From positions 1 to 34,114 of the forward strand of contig PXTX01000083.1 in the NCBI GenBank assembly GCA_003023275.1: a DNA stretch of 34,114 nt. Direction: 5' to 3'. Shown here piece after piece: positions 18,207 through 27,050 of the stretch (the first letter of the stretch is position 1; each line of letters begins with the position of its first letter). The DNA comes from Bacteroidetes bacterium SW_4_67_19. Lineage in GTDB: Bacteria; Bacteroidota; Rhodothermia; Rhodothermales; Salinibacteraceae. Made by a program: the position numbers and the translations under genes. A model generated the notes under the pieces. That model made no database searches and had not been told where the DNA came from. It was given only the letters and a program-made list of their open reading frames with translations.

Positions 18207-19508
18207 GTGCGGTCTCTCGCTCGTCTGCTCGCCGCTTTTGCTCGCTGCCTGCTCGCGCCCGCCCTGATCGCCGGCGCGGTAGCGGGCCTCGGCGCGATGA
18301 GCGCCGTCCGCGCCCAACCCGTGAGCTTCGGCCCCAGCTACGCCACGCGGCTGGAGGGCACGCTCCGCGGCGGCGTCTACGGCGCCTACGACGAGGACGC
18401 CGACGAGGCCTACGACCTGGTCCGCCTCGTAGACTACGCCCGGTACGCGCGCTCCGGCACGGGCGGCGGCCCCGCCCTCTACACCCGCGCCGGCCCCATT
18501 CAGCAGATGACGCTCGGCCCCGCCGGGCACCTCGTGCACTTCTTCCGCTCCAATACCGCCTACGACGAACGCACCGTCGGCGCGGAAGCCTTCGCCCAGA
18601 CCGACCGCCTCTCGCTGGGCCTTTTCACCGACAACGTGCTCGTGAACGGCGTCACGGGCGGGCGTCTGGCGGCCCGTCCCTTCCCCGGCGACGGCTTCGC
18701 CGCGCCCCTTGCGTCCACCGAGGTCGGCCTCACCGCCGTCACCGACCTGGGGCTTCGGGACGACCGCTACGCCGACAGCCTCGAAACGCCCACCGCCCTC
18801 GCGCTCGACGCCAGCTATGACGCCACGAGCCCCGGCGGGATTGCACTCCGGCCCTTCGCCTCCGCCGCCGCCTTTGCCGACTACGGCTGGGGCGCAGGGG
18901 CGGGCGCGGCGCTCTCCGGCGACAACTTCGCCCGCCTGGCGCGCTTCGCCGTGCGCCTGGGCCTCTTTTACAGCAGCGACCAGTTTACGCCCGGCGCGTT
19001 CGGGGCGCTCTACACGGTGAGCAACCCCCGCGCGCGCCTCGCCGACGACAGCGCGCTCCGCGCGGAAGCCCCCGGCGAACGCTCCGCCAGCACGCCGCTC
19101 TCGGAGATCGGCGCCTCGGCCGGGTGGCGGCTGGGGCTACGCCTGCTCTTCTTCGAGCGCTTCGAGCTGCGCTCCTCCTACTACGGCCACCTCGGCGACC
19201 AGGACCTGAGCCGCTACCACCTGCGGCTTTTCTTTCAGACGCGCGACGGTCGGGCGCGTCTGTTCGTGCGCCTCGACCGCGGCGGGCTCGACCACGTCTT
19301 CTCCGTCTTCGGCGCCGCCGACGACCAGACCGCCGTTACGTTCAATGCCGACTACCGCCTGCCGTTCGACCTGGGCGGGACGGGCGTATGGGCGCACCTG
19401 CGCACGCGCTACACCTTCGAGCGCCTCGACGACGGCACCGGCGGGGTCAAGCGCTTCCTGCCCCAGCGCCGCTTCGAGCCGTCGGTGGGCGTGCGGCTGG
19501 GGTTGTGA
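18207..19508 (+). CDS. Predicted secreted/outer-membrane beta-barrel-like protein
   Basis: GTG start, signal peptide-like N-terminus, alternating aromatic beta-strand pattern, C-terminal FEPSVGVRLGL. Confidence 0.55.
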   Translation: MRSLARLLAAFARCLLAPALIAGAVAGLGAMSAVRAQPVSFGPSYATRLEGTLRGGVYGAYDEDADEAYDLVRLVDYARYARSGTGGGPALYTRAGPIQQMTLGPAGHLVHFFRSNTAYDERTVGAEAFAQTDRLSLGLFTDNVLVNGVTGGRLAARPFPGDGFAAPLASTEVGLTAVTDLGLRDDRYADSLETPTALALDASYDATSPGGIALRPFASAAAFADYGWGAGAGAALSGDNFARLARFAVRLGLFYSSDQFTPGAFGALYTVSNPRARLADDSALRAEAPGERSASTPLSEIGASAGWRLGLRLLFFERFELRSSYYGHLGDQDLSRYHLRLFFQTRDGRARLFVRLDRGGLDHVFSVFGAADDQTAVTFNADYRLPFDLGGTGVWAHLRTRYTFERLDDGTGGVKRFLPQRRFEPSVGVRLGL

Positions 19509-19537
19509 CACGGAATTCGTGACGCGTGCTGGTGCGT
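19503..19537. repeat. Heptamer array: TTGTGAC ACGGAAT TCGTGAC GCGTGCT GGTGCGT
   Basis: 5 degenerate 7-mers; stop of CDS 18207-19508 in first unit. Confidence 0.5.
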
Positions 19538-19606
19538 CGCGTGCTGGCGAGGGGGACGCTCCTCCACCTTCGCCTCGCGTGCTCGCTCGCCGGAGTGCGC
19601 TGCTGC

Positions 19607-19669
19607 CTGCGCGCTCTCCTCGGAGATGTCCGCCAGCGGCAGGTCGTACTCGATGAAGCGTTTTTGCAT
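19607..19669 (-). pseudogene. Possible 5' remnant of a DUF1156-type DNA methylase gene
   Basis: MQKRFIEYDLPLADISEESA resembles the DUF1156 N-terminus; expected REKxIRHGHxSTLHxWWARRP continuation absent. Confidence 0.4.
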
Positions 19670-19672
19670 GGG

Positions 19673-20362
19673 CTACGGTTGCGGGGGCGGCTGGTGATGC
19701 TGCGAATGGCGAGGATGGTTGCGGTCGCGGGTCCACTGCGGCGGGTTGCGGCGGATGTAATGGGCGATGCGCCGGCGGGATCGGTCGTCGCGCACGACGT
19801 GGTCGTAGAACCGGGATTGCCACGCGAAATCGGGGCGCGCGGTGCGGCGCACTTGCCGCGTCACGGCGGATTTGTACGACCGCACGACGGCGGCCAGCGC
19901 CCCCGCGCCGGGCGAAATGGCGGCCATGCGTTCGTTTTTGGGCGGCGGGGCGTCGTCGTTTTCGGGCGTCTGTCGGTTGTTATCGACCGTTTGTAGAGAC
20001 GTTGCGTGCAACGTCTCTACGGAAACGTTTTCATCATGGCCAGGACTGTTTCCACCATGGGAATCGACGCTTCCGCCGTCGTCGCGCGGGCGCGGCATCA
20101 ACCCGACCAGCCCGTGCACGTGGTTGGGCATCACGACGAACGCCCCCAGACGCGCGCGGTCGAAATGATCCGGGATTCCCGCCCAGCACCGATGCGCCAC
20201 GCATCCCGCCGCCGACAGACCCATCACGCCGCCCTGCACGTCGCCGAAGAAACAGGCGCGGTCCTTCGTGCAGATCGTCACGAAGTACCAACCGGGCGCG
20301 GCGTAGTCGTGCCCGCGCAGGCGGGTCGTCTCCACGCGGTATCGGTCGCGGTAGCGTTTCAT
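19673..20362 (-). mobile_element. REP-associated tyrosine transposase (RAYT, Y1_Tnp)
   Basis: GWYFVTICTKDRACFFG, HUH motif VVMPNHVHGLV, catalytic region VVRSYKSAVTRQ, WQSRFYDHVVRD, YIRRNPPQW. Confidence 0.92.
19988..20027. repeat. Long palindrome inside RAYT CDS: GTAGAGACGTTGC-GT-GCAACGTCTCTAC with outer CGTTT/AAACG
   Basis: 13-bp perfect arms (19993-20005 / 20008-20020), 2-nt loop, outer 5-bp arms with a GG bulge. Confidence 0.9.
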
Positions 20363-20511
20363 GTGTCAGAGGCGATATCCTCCCTTCTGGGAAGAAGTTT
20401 GCCGTGGTTTACGCGGAGTCGCCCGCGCAACGCTCACGCGAACCACGTCTGGAGAATCTGACAGAATCGCTCGAACGATGGGTCTTGGCAACGCCGCACG
20501 CGGCCACTGTC

Positions 20512-20550
20512 ATGACGCATCACGCACGAATTACGCATCACGCAACACGC
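20512..20550. repeat. Heptamer array: ATGACGC ATCACGC (ACGA) ATTACGC ATCACGC AACACGC
   Basis: 5 units with one 4-nt interruption; stop of CDS 20538-21035 inside a unit. Confidence 0.85.
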
Positions 20551-21035
20551 GCTGCAACGTCGCCTTCCGCTTCCCTCCGCTCTTCCTCGCCGCCGGGCAC
20601 TGCCGGTCGGTCCGCCGCCCACGTGCGCTCCGGCGCGTGCTTATCGAGAAAGTGGTCGATGTAGGCGGCGCTGATCTCGGCTTCCTCCGCACCGCTCGAC
20701 AGGTAGTAGCCCTTTTTGAAGGGCGCGTCCCACTGGCTCGGGAAAAAGAGTTCGTTGCGCTGCGCTTCGGTCAGGCCGGCGGCCTCGGCGGCGCGTTGCC
20801 ACAGGTGACCGGGGTCGTGAAAGCCGCCTTCGCAGAGCAGGCCCTTTTCGTCGTAGTCCCCGCCCTTCTCTTCGAGCAAGACGTGCCCGGCGATGCAGCA
20901 GCGAAAGTGATCGGGCCGCGCGCCGAACTCGATGACGGCGCGGCGGTTGCGCGCGAAGGCCCAGTGCGCCGCACAGTAGCGGTCCGGCCGGTCGGCGATG
21001 GCGTCGCGCACGCGCTGAAGCAGACGAACGTTCAT
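20538..21035 (-). CDS. Hypothetical protein, 165 aa
   Basis: ORF with native-looking composition (RPDRYCAAHWAFARNRRAVIEFGARPDHFRCCIAGHVLLEE); C-terminus runs into a heptamer array. Confidence 0.6.
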   Translation of the reverse strand: MNVRLLQRVRDAIADRPDRYCAAHWAFARNRRAVIEFGARPDHFRCCIAGHVLLEEKGGDYDEKGLLCEGGFHDPGHLWQRAAEAAGLTEAQRNELFFPSQWDAPFKKGYYLSSGAEEAEISAAYIDHFLDKHAPERTWAADRPAVPGGEEERREAEGDVAARVA

Positions 21036-21038
21036 AGG

Positions 21039-21080
21039 ATTCGCGGTTTCGATTTGGAGGTTGCGGGTTTCGGATTGCGG
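21039..21080. repeat. Heptamer array: ATTCGCG GTTTCGA TTTGGAG GTTGCGG GTTTCGG ATTGCGG
   Basis: 6 in-phase degenerate 7-mers between nadA and CDS 20538-21035. Confidence 0.7.
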
Positions 21081-21130
21081 AGTTTTTAGCGCAGGCGGTC
21101 GAGGGACAACTCGAAACCGCGGCGAAGCCG

Positions 21131-22159
21131 CTATTTCACCGCCGCGCTCATCTCCATCATGCGCTCGATGGGTTCGAGGGCCTGCTGGCGAATGTCCTCT
21201 TCCATCGTCACCTCGGGGGCTTCATGCTCGAGGTTGAGGTAGAGTTTTTCGAGCGTGTTGAGGCGCATGTGCGGGCACTGCGAGCAGTTGCACCCGCTCT
21301 CTGGCTCGGCGGGAATCAGCTCGTTTTCGGGCGCGTCCTTCTGCATCTGGTGAAGGATGCCCTCCTCGGTGGCGACGATGAAGGTGCCGGGTTCGCCCTC
21401 TTTGGCGCGGCGGCGGATCTGGCTCGTCGAGCCGATGAAGTCGGCATGGCGGAGGGTGGCCTCGCGGCACTCCGGGTGCGCCAGCACTTCCGCCTGCGGG
21501 TGCTTGGCCTTCAGGCGCATCAGCTTCTTCTCGCTGAAGGTCTCGTGCACGATGCAGACGCCGTCCCAGAGCACCATGTCGCGCCCCGTCTCCCGGTTGA
21601 GATATGCGCCGAGGTTCTTATCCGGCGCAAAGATGAGCGGCTGGTCCTCGGGAAACTGCTCGATGATGTGCGCCGCGCTGGAGCTGGTGCACGTCACGTC
21701 CGAGAGGGCCTTCACCGCCGCCGTGGAGTTGACGTAGGTGATGACCTTGTGGTCGGGGTAGTCTTCGAGCCATTCGGCGAACTCGTCGGCCGGGCAAGTG
21801 TCCGCCAGCGAGCAGCCGGCGTTGAGATCTGGGAGGAGGACCTGCTTTTCGGGGTTGAGGATTTTGGCCGTCTCGGCCATGAAGTGGACGCCGCAAAAGA
21901 CGATCTTGTCGGCGTCGGTGTCGGCGGCCTCGCGGGCCAGCCCCAGCGAGTCGCCGATGTAGTCGGCCAGGTCCTGAATCGCCGACTCTTGGTAGTAGTG
22001 CGCCAGCAGGACGGCGTTTTTTTCTTCTTTGAGGCGCGTGATCTCGTTGAAGAGATCGAGCGTGGGATCGACGGGTTCTTCGACGAAGCCGGCGCCTTCG
22101 ACGCGGCCGGTGCCGGGGGCGAGCGGATCGCTCGTTTGCGGAGCGGCGACGGTGCTCAT
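21131..22159 (-). CDS. nadA: Quinolinate synthase
   Basis: [48 protein letters not shown]. Confidence 0.97.
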   Translation of the reverse strand: MSTVAAPQTSDPLAPGTGRVEGAGFVEEPVDPTLDLFNEITRLKEEKNAVLLAHYYQESAIQDLADYIGDSLGLAREAADTDADKIVFCGVHFMAETAKILNPEKQVLLPDLNAGCSLADTCPADEFAEWLEDYPDHKVITYVNSTAAVKALSDVTCTSSSAAHIIEQFPEDQPLIFAPDKNLGAYLNRETGRDMVLWDGVCIVHETFSEKKLMRLKAKHPQAEVLAHPECREATLRHADFIGSTSQIRRRAKEGEPGTFIVATEEGILHQMQKDAPENELIPAEPESGCNCSQCPHMRLNTLEKLYLNLEHEAPEVTMEEDIRQQALEPIERMMEMSAAVK

Positions 22160-22545
22160 GGCGAAGTGCGAGCGGTTGAGAAGCGCGCTGCGAAGGGGAA
22201 AAGTCGTAACGCCACAAGGCGGCGTGTGTTCTGCCGCCCGGCGTGCGACGTGGCGCCCAACAACGTGGCGAGCGTGCAGAACCAGCACAGGCGCCGCACG
22301 CCGGAACGAACGTACAGCGAAAGAGTGTAGCCAAACGAAGGCGCGGTCTCCCGCGCGAGGGCTTCTCGCCGGTAGATCCGCCTTCGCGAGCAGCAGGCGA
22401 CGCCGCCTGTGCGCGCCGCGCCCGTCCTCTTTCACAACCGGGAATTACGCAACTTCAAGACGCTTTCATTCCCCTTTGTTAGGCTGGCGTGCGCTCGCCG
22501 TTGCTCGCTCGTCTCTTCCGCTGTCAGCAGTGAGAGCGCCACGCC

Positions 22546-23046
22546 ATGAATGGACACGTCCTCGTGCTCAACCAGGACTATAGCGCGCTGACCGTGTGCA
22601 GCGTCGAGCGCGCCGTCGTCTTGATGCACTTGCAGAAGGTGCATCTCGTGGAGGCGGTCCCTGGAAAAGAAGTGCGTTCCCCGAGCGTAGAGATCCCGTG
22701 GCCCAGCATCGTGCGGCTCAAGGCGTACGTGAGCGTGCCCTACAAGCGGGTCATGCTCTCGCGCAAGAACGTGCTGCGCCGCGACCGCCACACCTGCCAG
22801 TACTGCGGCTCGGGCAAGCGCCTGACCATCGACCACATCCATCCCAAGTCGCGCGGGGGGGAGGACTCCTGGGAGAACCTGGTGGCCGCCTGCGTGCCCT
22901 GCAACAACCGCAAGGGCGACTCGACCCCCGAGGAGGCGGGCATGGAACTGGCGCGCGAGCCGTTTCGCCCCAGCCACGTCATGTTCATCCGCGACTTCGT
23001 CGGCACCGTCGACGAGGCGTGGAAGCCGTACCTGTTTCTCGCCTGA
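22546..23046 (+). CDS. HNH endonuclease
   Basis: CQYCGSGKRLTIDHIHPKSRGGEDSWENLVAACVPCNNRKGD. Confidence 0.93.
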   Translation: MNGHVLVLNQDYSALTVCSVERAVVLMHLQKVHLVEAVPGKEVRSPSVEIPWPSIVRLKAYVSVPYKRVMLSRKNVLRRDRHTCQYCGSGKRLTIDHIHPKSRGGEDSWENLVAACVPCNNRKGDSTPEEAGMELAREPFRPSHVMFIRDFVGTVDEAWKPYLFLA

Positions 23047-23226
23047 CGGCCTCGCGGTTGCACCCCAAGAGTACTTCCTCCCTCCGGTCGGGGCGCGGGT
23101 TTGGGGTTTTACAGAGGGAGACGCTGGCTTTTCATTTGCCGGAGCGGTCGCACGGGACACGCGAAAGACCGGCCGGATCCTCGCCGACGCCGCGGCGAGC
23201 GGCTGTCGCAACGGGACACGCGAACA

Positions 23227-23255
23227 ACGACCCACGAACAAACGATCCACGAACA
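23227..23255. repeat. Heptamer-like array: ACGACCC ACGAACA AACGATCC ACGAACA
   Basis: Abuts ATG 23255. Confidence 0.65.
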
Positions 23256-23794
23256 TGAACTCTACCCGCTGGGTTGCGCGCGCGCTCTGGCTCGCGCCGG
23301 CGTTTCTGACCTTCATCTGCGGGCAGCAGGTCTGGGCGGCCTACACGCTCGGGCAAACCCTCCAGCAGGGCACGCCCGCCGTCGCCGAGGTCACGGAGCT
23401 GCACCAGGAAAACCGCGTGGACGTGACCTACGACTACATGAAGCTGCGCGTCGAGCTGCCGGACGGCGGGACGCTCCGGACGGGCAAGATGTCGGTCCCG
23501 CACACGCTCGCGCCGCTGCTGGAAGACAAAAAGCGCCTCAAGGTGTTCATGCGGCCCGGCGCGGCGCAGGAAGTGGTTATTCGCGAAAAGGCGCGCTCGG
23601 GCGGCCCGCCGCTGGGGGCCACGCAGCAGCGCCTGGCCGTCGTCAACGCGGCGATGAGCGGCGGGGCGGCCTTGCTTTTCGGCCTCGGCGTCTTCTGGTG
23701 GAACCGCTACCTGCGCCGCCGCGGCGACCCCGCAAGCGAGCGCGCAGGCCGGCGCGACGAGGACTACTCCGCCGGCCAGACGGCGCGCGAGTAA
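23255..23794 (+). CDS. DUF3592-like two-TM protein
   Basis: N- and C-terminal TMs flanking a soluble domain. Confidence 0.5.
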   Translation: MNSTRWVARALWLAPAFLTFICGQQVWAAYTLGQTLQQGTPAVAEVTELHQENRVDVTYDYMKLRVELPDGGTLRTGKMSVPHTLAPLLEDKKRLKVFMRPGAAQEVVIREKARSGGPPLGATQQRLAVVNAAMSGGAALLFGLGVFWWNRYLRRRGDPASERAGRRDEDYSAGQTARE

Positions 23795-23927
23795 TACCGA
23801 TTTGGCGAGACGATGTCGCAGTAGACCCCTTCCGGGCTTCCTCCAAAACCTGGAAGGGTTGCGTTTGGAGAAGACAGTTGGACCAACACAATATCCGGAC
23901 TCCAACAGATCGAATTGGCATCCCCCG

Positions 23928-24476
23928 TCAGGTCACGGCCACATCTTGCGTGCGGGCGGCATCGACGAGGGTGTCTTTGAGCGTCTGCGCGCGCTCCTCG
24001 GAGAGGCGGGAAAAGTAAAGGTACACCGGCCCGCTCGTGGTGTGATGCAAGACGAGCGCCGCCCCGCTGTCCGGCTCCAAATCCACACGCTCCAGGTCCT
24101 CCCAGGCGATGCGGCGCTCGGCGCGGTGCGCGTCGAGGCAAAACGCCAGCCCGTCCGGCGCGATCTGGAAGAAGGGGCGCTGGCGAAACGAGAGGCGATA
24201 GACCACCACCGCGAGACCGATCCACAGCAACGGGGTCCAGTAGTTCTCTCGCAGAAAGGCCCACCCTTCGAAGGCGACCCCGAGCACGACCCCGCACAGC
24301 AAAAGCAGCGCGCAGCCGACGAGCAAAAAGCGCGGCAGCTGCGAGCCGTCGCGGCCGTGAAAGCCCCAGCGTCCGAGGGGAATCTCCGTGGCCTCGCCCT
24401 CGTCGAGGTAAAAGATCGTTTCGGGGGGCGAAGCGTCGTTCGGGGCGGCGGGGTCCGTCGAGGCGGCGTCGCTCAT
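23928..24476 (-). CDS. Membrane protein with PH-like C-terminal domain (copy 1)
   Basis: Two TMs, then FQIAPDGLAFCLDAHRAERRIAWEDLERVDLEPDSGAALVLHH. Confidence 0.55.
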   Translation of the reverse strand: MSDAASTDPAAPNDASPPETIFYLDEGEATEIPLGRWGFHGRDGSQLPRFLLVGCALLLLCGVVLGVAFEGWAFLRENYWTPLLWIGLAVVVYRLSFRQRPFFQIAPDGLAFCLDAHRAERRIAWEDLERVDLEPDSGAALVLHHTTSGPVYLYFSRLSEERAQTLKDTLVDAARTQDVAVT

Positions 24477-24483
24477 GCGGGCG

Positions 24484-24987
24484 TCAATTCGGGTAGACGA
24501 GAACGCCGTGGTGACGCGCGGTGTCGGTGAGGCGGCGGGTCAGGCGGTGCGCGGCCTCCGCCGAAAGGGCGTCGAAGGAGAGCGGCAGCGTCGGGGCGTC
24601 TCCCGTGCGGTGAAGGCGGACCGCTTCGTCGGAAGAGGTCGCATCGACGTGCGCCAGTTCGTCCCAGCGCACCGTGTGTGTTTTCCCGAGGGGCTTCCGG
24701 CGAAACGTCAGCTCGTCGCCCGCGAGGCGAAGAAACGGGCGGCGCATCCAGAAGGCGAGCGACGCGGCCATGCCGAGCGCCCCGGCGGCGAGCAGGAGAA
24801 GCCACGGAAGCGATGCCTCCCCGTAGCGAAGCACGGTCGCGCTGCCGGTGACGGCGACGGCGCCGAGGCCCAGCAGCGAAAACTGCTGCGTGCGCGCGTC
24901 GCGCCAGGATTGCCGGTGGTTCGGCGGGTTGTCGGGCGTCGGCTCGTCGAGGTAGACGGTGGCTGCTTCCGGGGCGGCGGTGCTCAT
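24484..24987 (-). CDS. Membrane protein with PH-like C-terminal domain (copy 2)
   Basis: Two TMs, then LRLAGDELTFRRKPLGKTHTVRWDELAHVDATSSDEAVRLHR; same layout as upstream neighbour. Confidence 0.55.
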   Translation of the reverse strand: MSTAAPEAATVYLDEPTPDNPPNHRQSWRDARTQQFSLLGLGAVAVTGSATVLRYGEASLPWLLLLAAGALGMAASLAFWMRRPFLRLAGDELTFRRKPLGKTHTVRWDELAHVDATSSDEAVRLHRTGDAPTLPLSFDALSAEAAHRLTRRLTDTARHHGVLVYPN

Positions 24988-25086
24988 GGCGCGAGCGGAT
25001 TGTTTGGAAGAGCAGTTGCACCTGAAAGGTAACGCCCATCCGTCGCGCTGCGCAAGCACCATCCAGCCTGAAGCGCACCGGTGGCC

Positions 25087-25662
25087 TCAGCCGAACAGGT
25101 CCCGCACCGGCACCGACCAGCCGGGAACGACTTCGCCGCCGCGCAGCACGTCGTCGGTGGTCAGCACGGCGATATCATCGCGTGAGCGGTAGACGGTCAC
25201 GGCGCGCCGGCGCGGGTCGAGCACGACGACCATGCGGGTTCCCGCGTCGAGCCATTCCATGATCTTGGCCTCGACCTCCGTGTAGCGGTCGTTGGGAGAA
25301 ATGACTTCCGCGGCCAAGTCGGGCGCGCCGGGCCAGTAGCCCTCTACGGCACCGACTTCTTCGACGCGCTCGGAACACACGAAGGCGGCGTCGGGGGCGC
25401 GTACCGTGTCGGGGTCGGAGGCGAGCAGGAAGCCCGTCTCGGCGGCGAACACGCGCCCCAGGCCGTTGGATTTGACGTGGTTGCGCAGCTCGGCTCCGAT
25501 CTCCGAAGCCAGAAACCCGTGATGTCCTCCGGCAGGCGCCATTTTTCGAAGCGTTCCTCGGAGAAGTTCGTAACAGAATCCGTCGTCCGGCAGCGCCAGC
25601 AGCTCCTCGGCGGTGACGGGCTCGGAGGACGTTGGAGTTTCGGTGGAAGCTGCGATAGGCAT
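25087..25662 (-). CDS. Uma2 family (PD-(D/E)XK superfamily) protein
   Basis: TAEELLALPDDGFCYELLRGTLRKMAPAGGHHG...APDLAAEVISPNDRYTEVEAKIMEWLDAGTRMVVVLDP. Confidence 0.9.
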   Translation of the reverse strand: MPIAASTETPTSSEPVTAEELLALPDDGFCYELLRGTLRKMAPAGGHHGFLASEIGAELRNHVKSNGLGRVFAAETGFLLASDPDTVRAPDAAFVCSERVEEVGAVEGYWPGAPDLAAEVISPNDRYTEVEAKIMEWLDAGTRMVVVLDPRRRAVTVYRSRDDIAVLTTDDVLRGGEVVPGWSVPVRDLFG

Positions 25663-25700
25663 GAGGATCGTCCAAGAAGGGAGGCAGGCTCTGCGAAGAT

Positions 25701-26285
25701 TCAGAAGACGCGGCGGTAGATCTCGGAGAGGGCCACGTCCAGCCCGAACGACTTCAGGGTCGCGTCCGTGCCCTGCGCGACGCGGCGGGTCCACGCGTCG
25801 CCGTCGCGGACGTACTGCTGGATGCGCGGGGCGTCCGTTTCCACGAGCCAGCATTCCTGGAGGCGTTCGATGTCGAGGTACTGGTCGAGCTTCCACGAGC
25901 GGTCGCGCTCCTCCGTCGAGGGGCTCAAGACCTCCACCAGCAGTTCGGGATTCAGCAGGGAAGGCGGATTCTCGTCTGTCAACTCCGGTTCGCCGCAGAG
26001 CATCACGATGTCGGGGTAAGTGTACCGTTCGCCGGCGCGAACGCGCATGTCAGACTGAAAGACGTCGCAGCCGCGCTCCCGGTGGCGGTCGTTGAGTGCG
26101 GCGTGCACGTTGCTGGCAATTCGATTGTGTTCCAAGCTCGCGCCGGCCATCATGTAGGCGCGCTCCCCGTCGAACTCGAATCGCGCCTCCTCAGCGCCGA
26201 GGTCGAGGCACAGGTACTGCTGCCGGGTGAGCCGAGAGCCGGGAGGCGCTTCGACGAGGTTCATGACGAGCAGGCGGTTTGGCAA
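25701..26285 (-). CDS. Uma2 family (PD-(D/E)XK superfamily) protein
   Basis: RFEFDGERAYMMAGASLEHNRIASN...TYPDIVMLCG...NPELLVEVLSPSTEERDRSWKLDQYLDI. Confidence 0.9.
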   Translation of the reverse strand: MPNRLLVMNLVEAPPGSRLTRQQYLCLDLGAEEARFEFDGERAYMMAGASLEHNRIASNVHAALNDRHRERGCDVFQSDMRVRAGERYTYPDIVMLCGEPELTDENPPSLLNPELLVEVLSPSTEERDRSWKLDQYLDIERLQECWLVETDAPRIQQYVRDGDAWTRRVAQGTDATLKSFGLDVALSEIYRRVF

Positions 26286-26340
26286 AAATTCACCCAGTGG
26301 TCGCTGTGAACCGTTCGCCGCCTCGAATTGATCCGGGGGG

Positions 26341-26947
26341 TCAGTCGTAGCGGTAGCGCGAGGCGACGGCTTCGGGATCGGTGCCGAGGAGGTAGTGCGC
26401 CCAGAGCGCGAGATTCTGGAGTTGCTGCCGGAGCGGTCCGGTGCGCTCGAAGCGGCGCGCGGCAGTGGTCACGGCCAGCGGCAGGTAGCGAAAGGCCCCG
26501 TGCTGGTGCAGCCGGTCGGCCAACTCGAGATCTTCGAAGATCGGCCAGTCGGGGAAGCCGCCGACCGCCTCGAAGGCCGCGCGGCGCACGAAGAGGCCGC
26601 GGTCGCCGTAGCAGAAGCGCCGCCACCGCACGAGCCGCGTGGCGAGCGCGTAGATGCGCAGAAGCCATCCGTCCCGGTCGAAGCGGAGGCAGAAGGTGCC
26701 CGCCCGAACCGATGCGTCCGTCTCCTCCCCGGTGGAGAGGGCGTGCCGCACGGCCGCGAGCGCCCCGTCGGGCAGCGTCGTGTCGGCGTGGAGGAAGAGC
26801 AGTACGTCGCCGCGCGCGCGCTCCGCCCCGGCGTTCATCTGGCGCGCCCGTTCCCTCTGTCGGCCCCGCCTGCTTTTCGACCGACGCGATCGTGCGCTCG
26901 ATGTAGCCCGCTTCGTTGAGCGCAGGAACGATGACGGATACGAGCAC
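26341..26947 (-). pseudogene. TIGR04283-like family 2 glycosyltransferase, split by deletion/frameshift
   Basis: One frame: VLVSVIVPALNEAGYIERTIASVEKQAG; other frame: RARQMNAGAERARGDVLLFLHADTTLPDGAL...CYGDRGLFVRRAAFEAVGGFPDWPIFEDLELADRL. Confidence 0.8.
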
Positions 26948-27022
26948 AGGAGCGTGGGAGAGCGGGAGCTCTTTTAGCGAGGCGAACAATTTTGCATTGC
27001 TTTGTACGTCTCGCCCGGAGAA

Positions 27023-27050
27023 ACTTTCAACCTGCAACTTTCAACTCACC
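27023..27050. repeat. Heptamer array: ACTTTCA ACCTGCA ACTTTCA ACTCACC
   Basis: 4 in-phase 7-mers; DDAH-like CDS stop in last unit. Confidence 0.8.
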
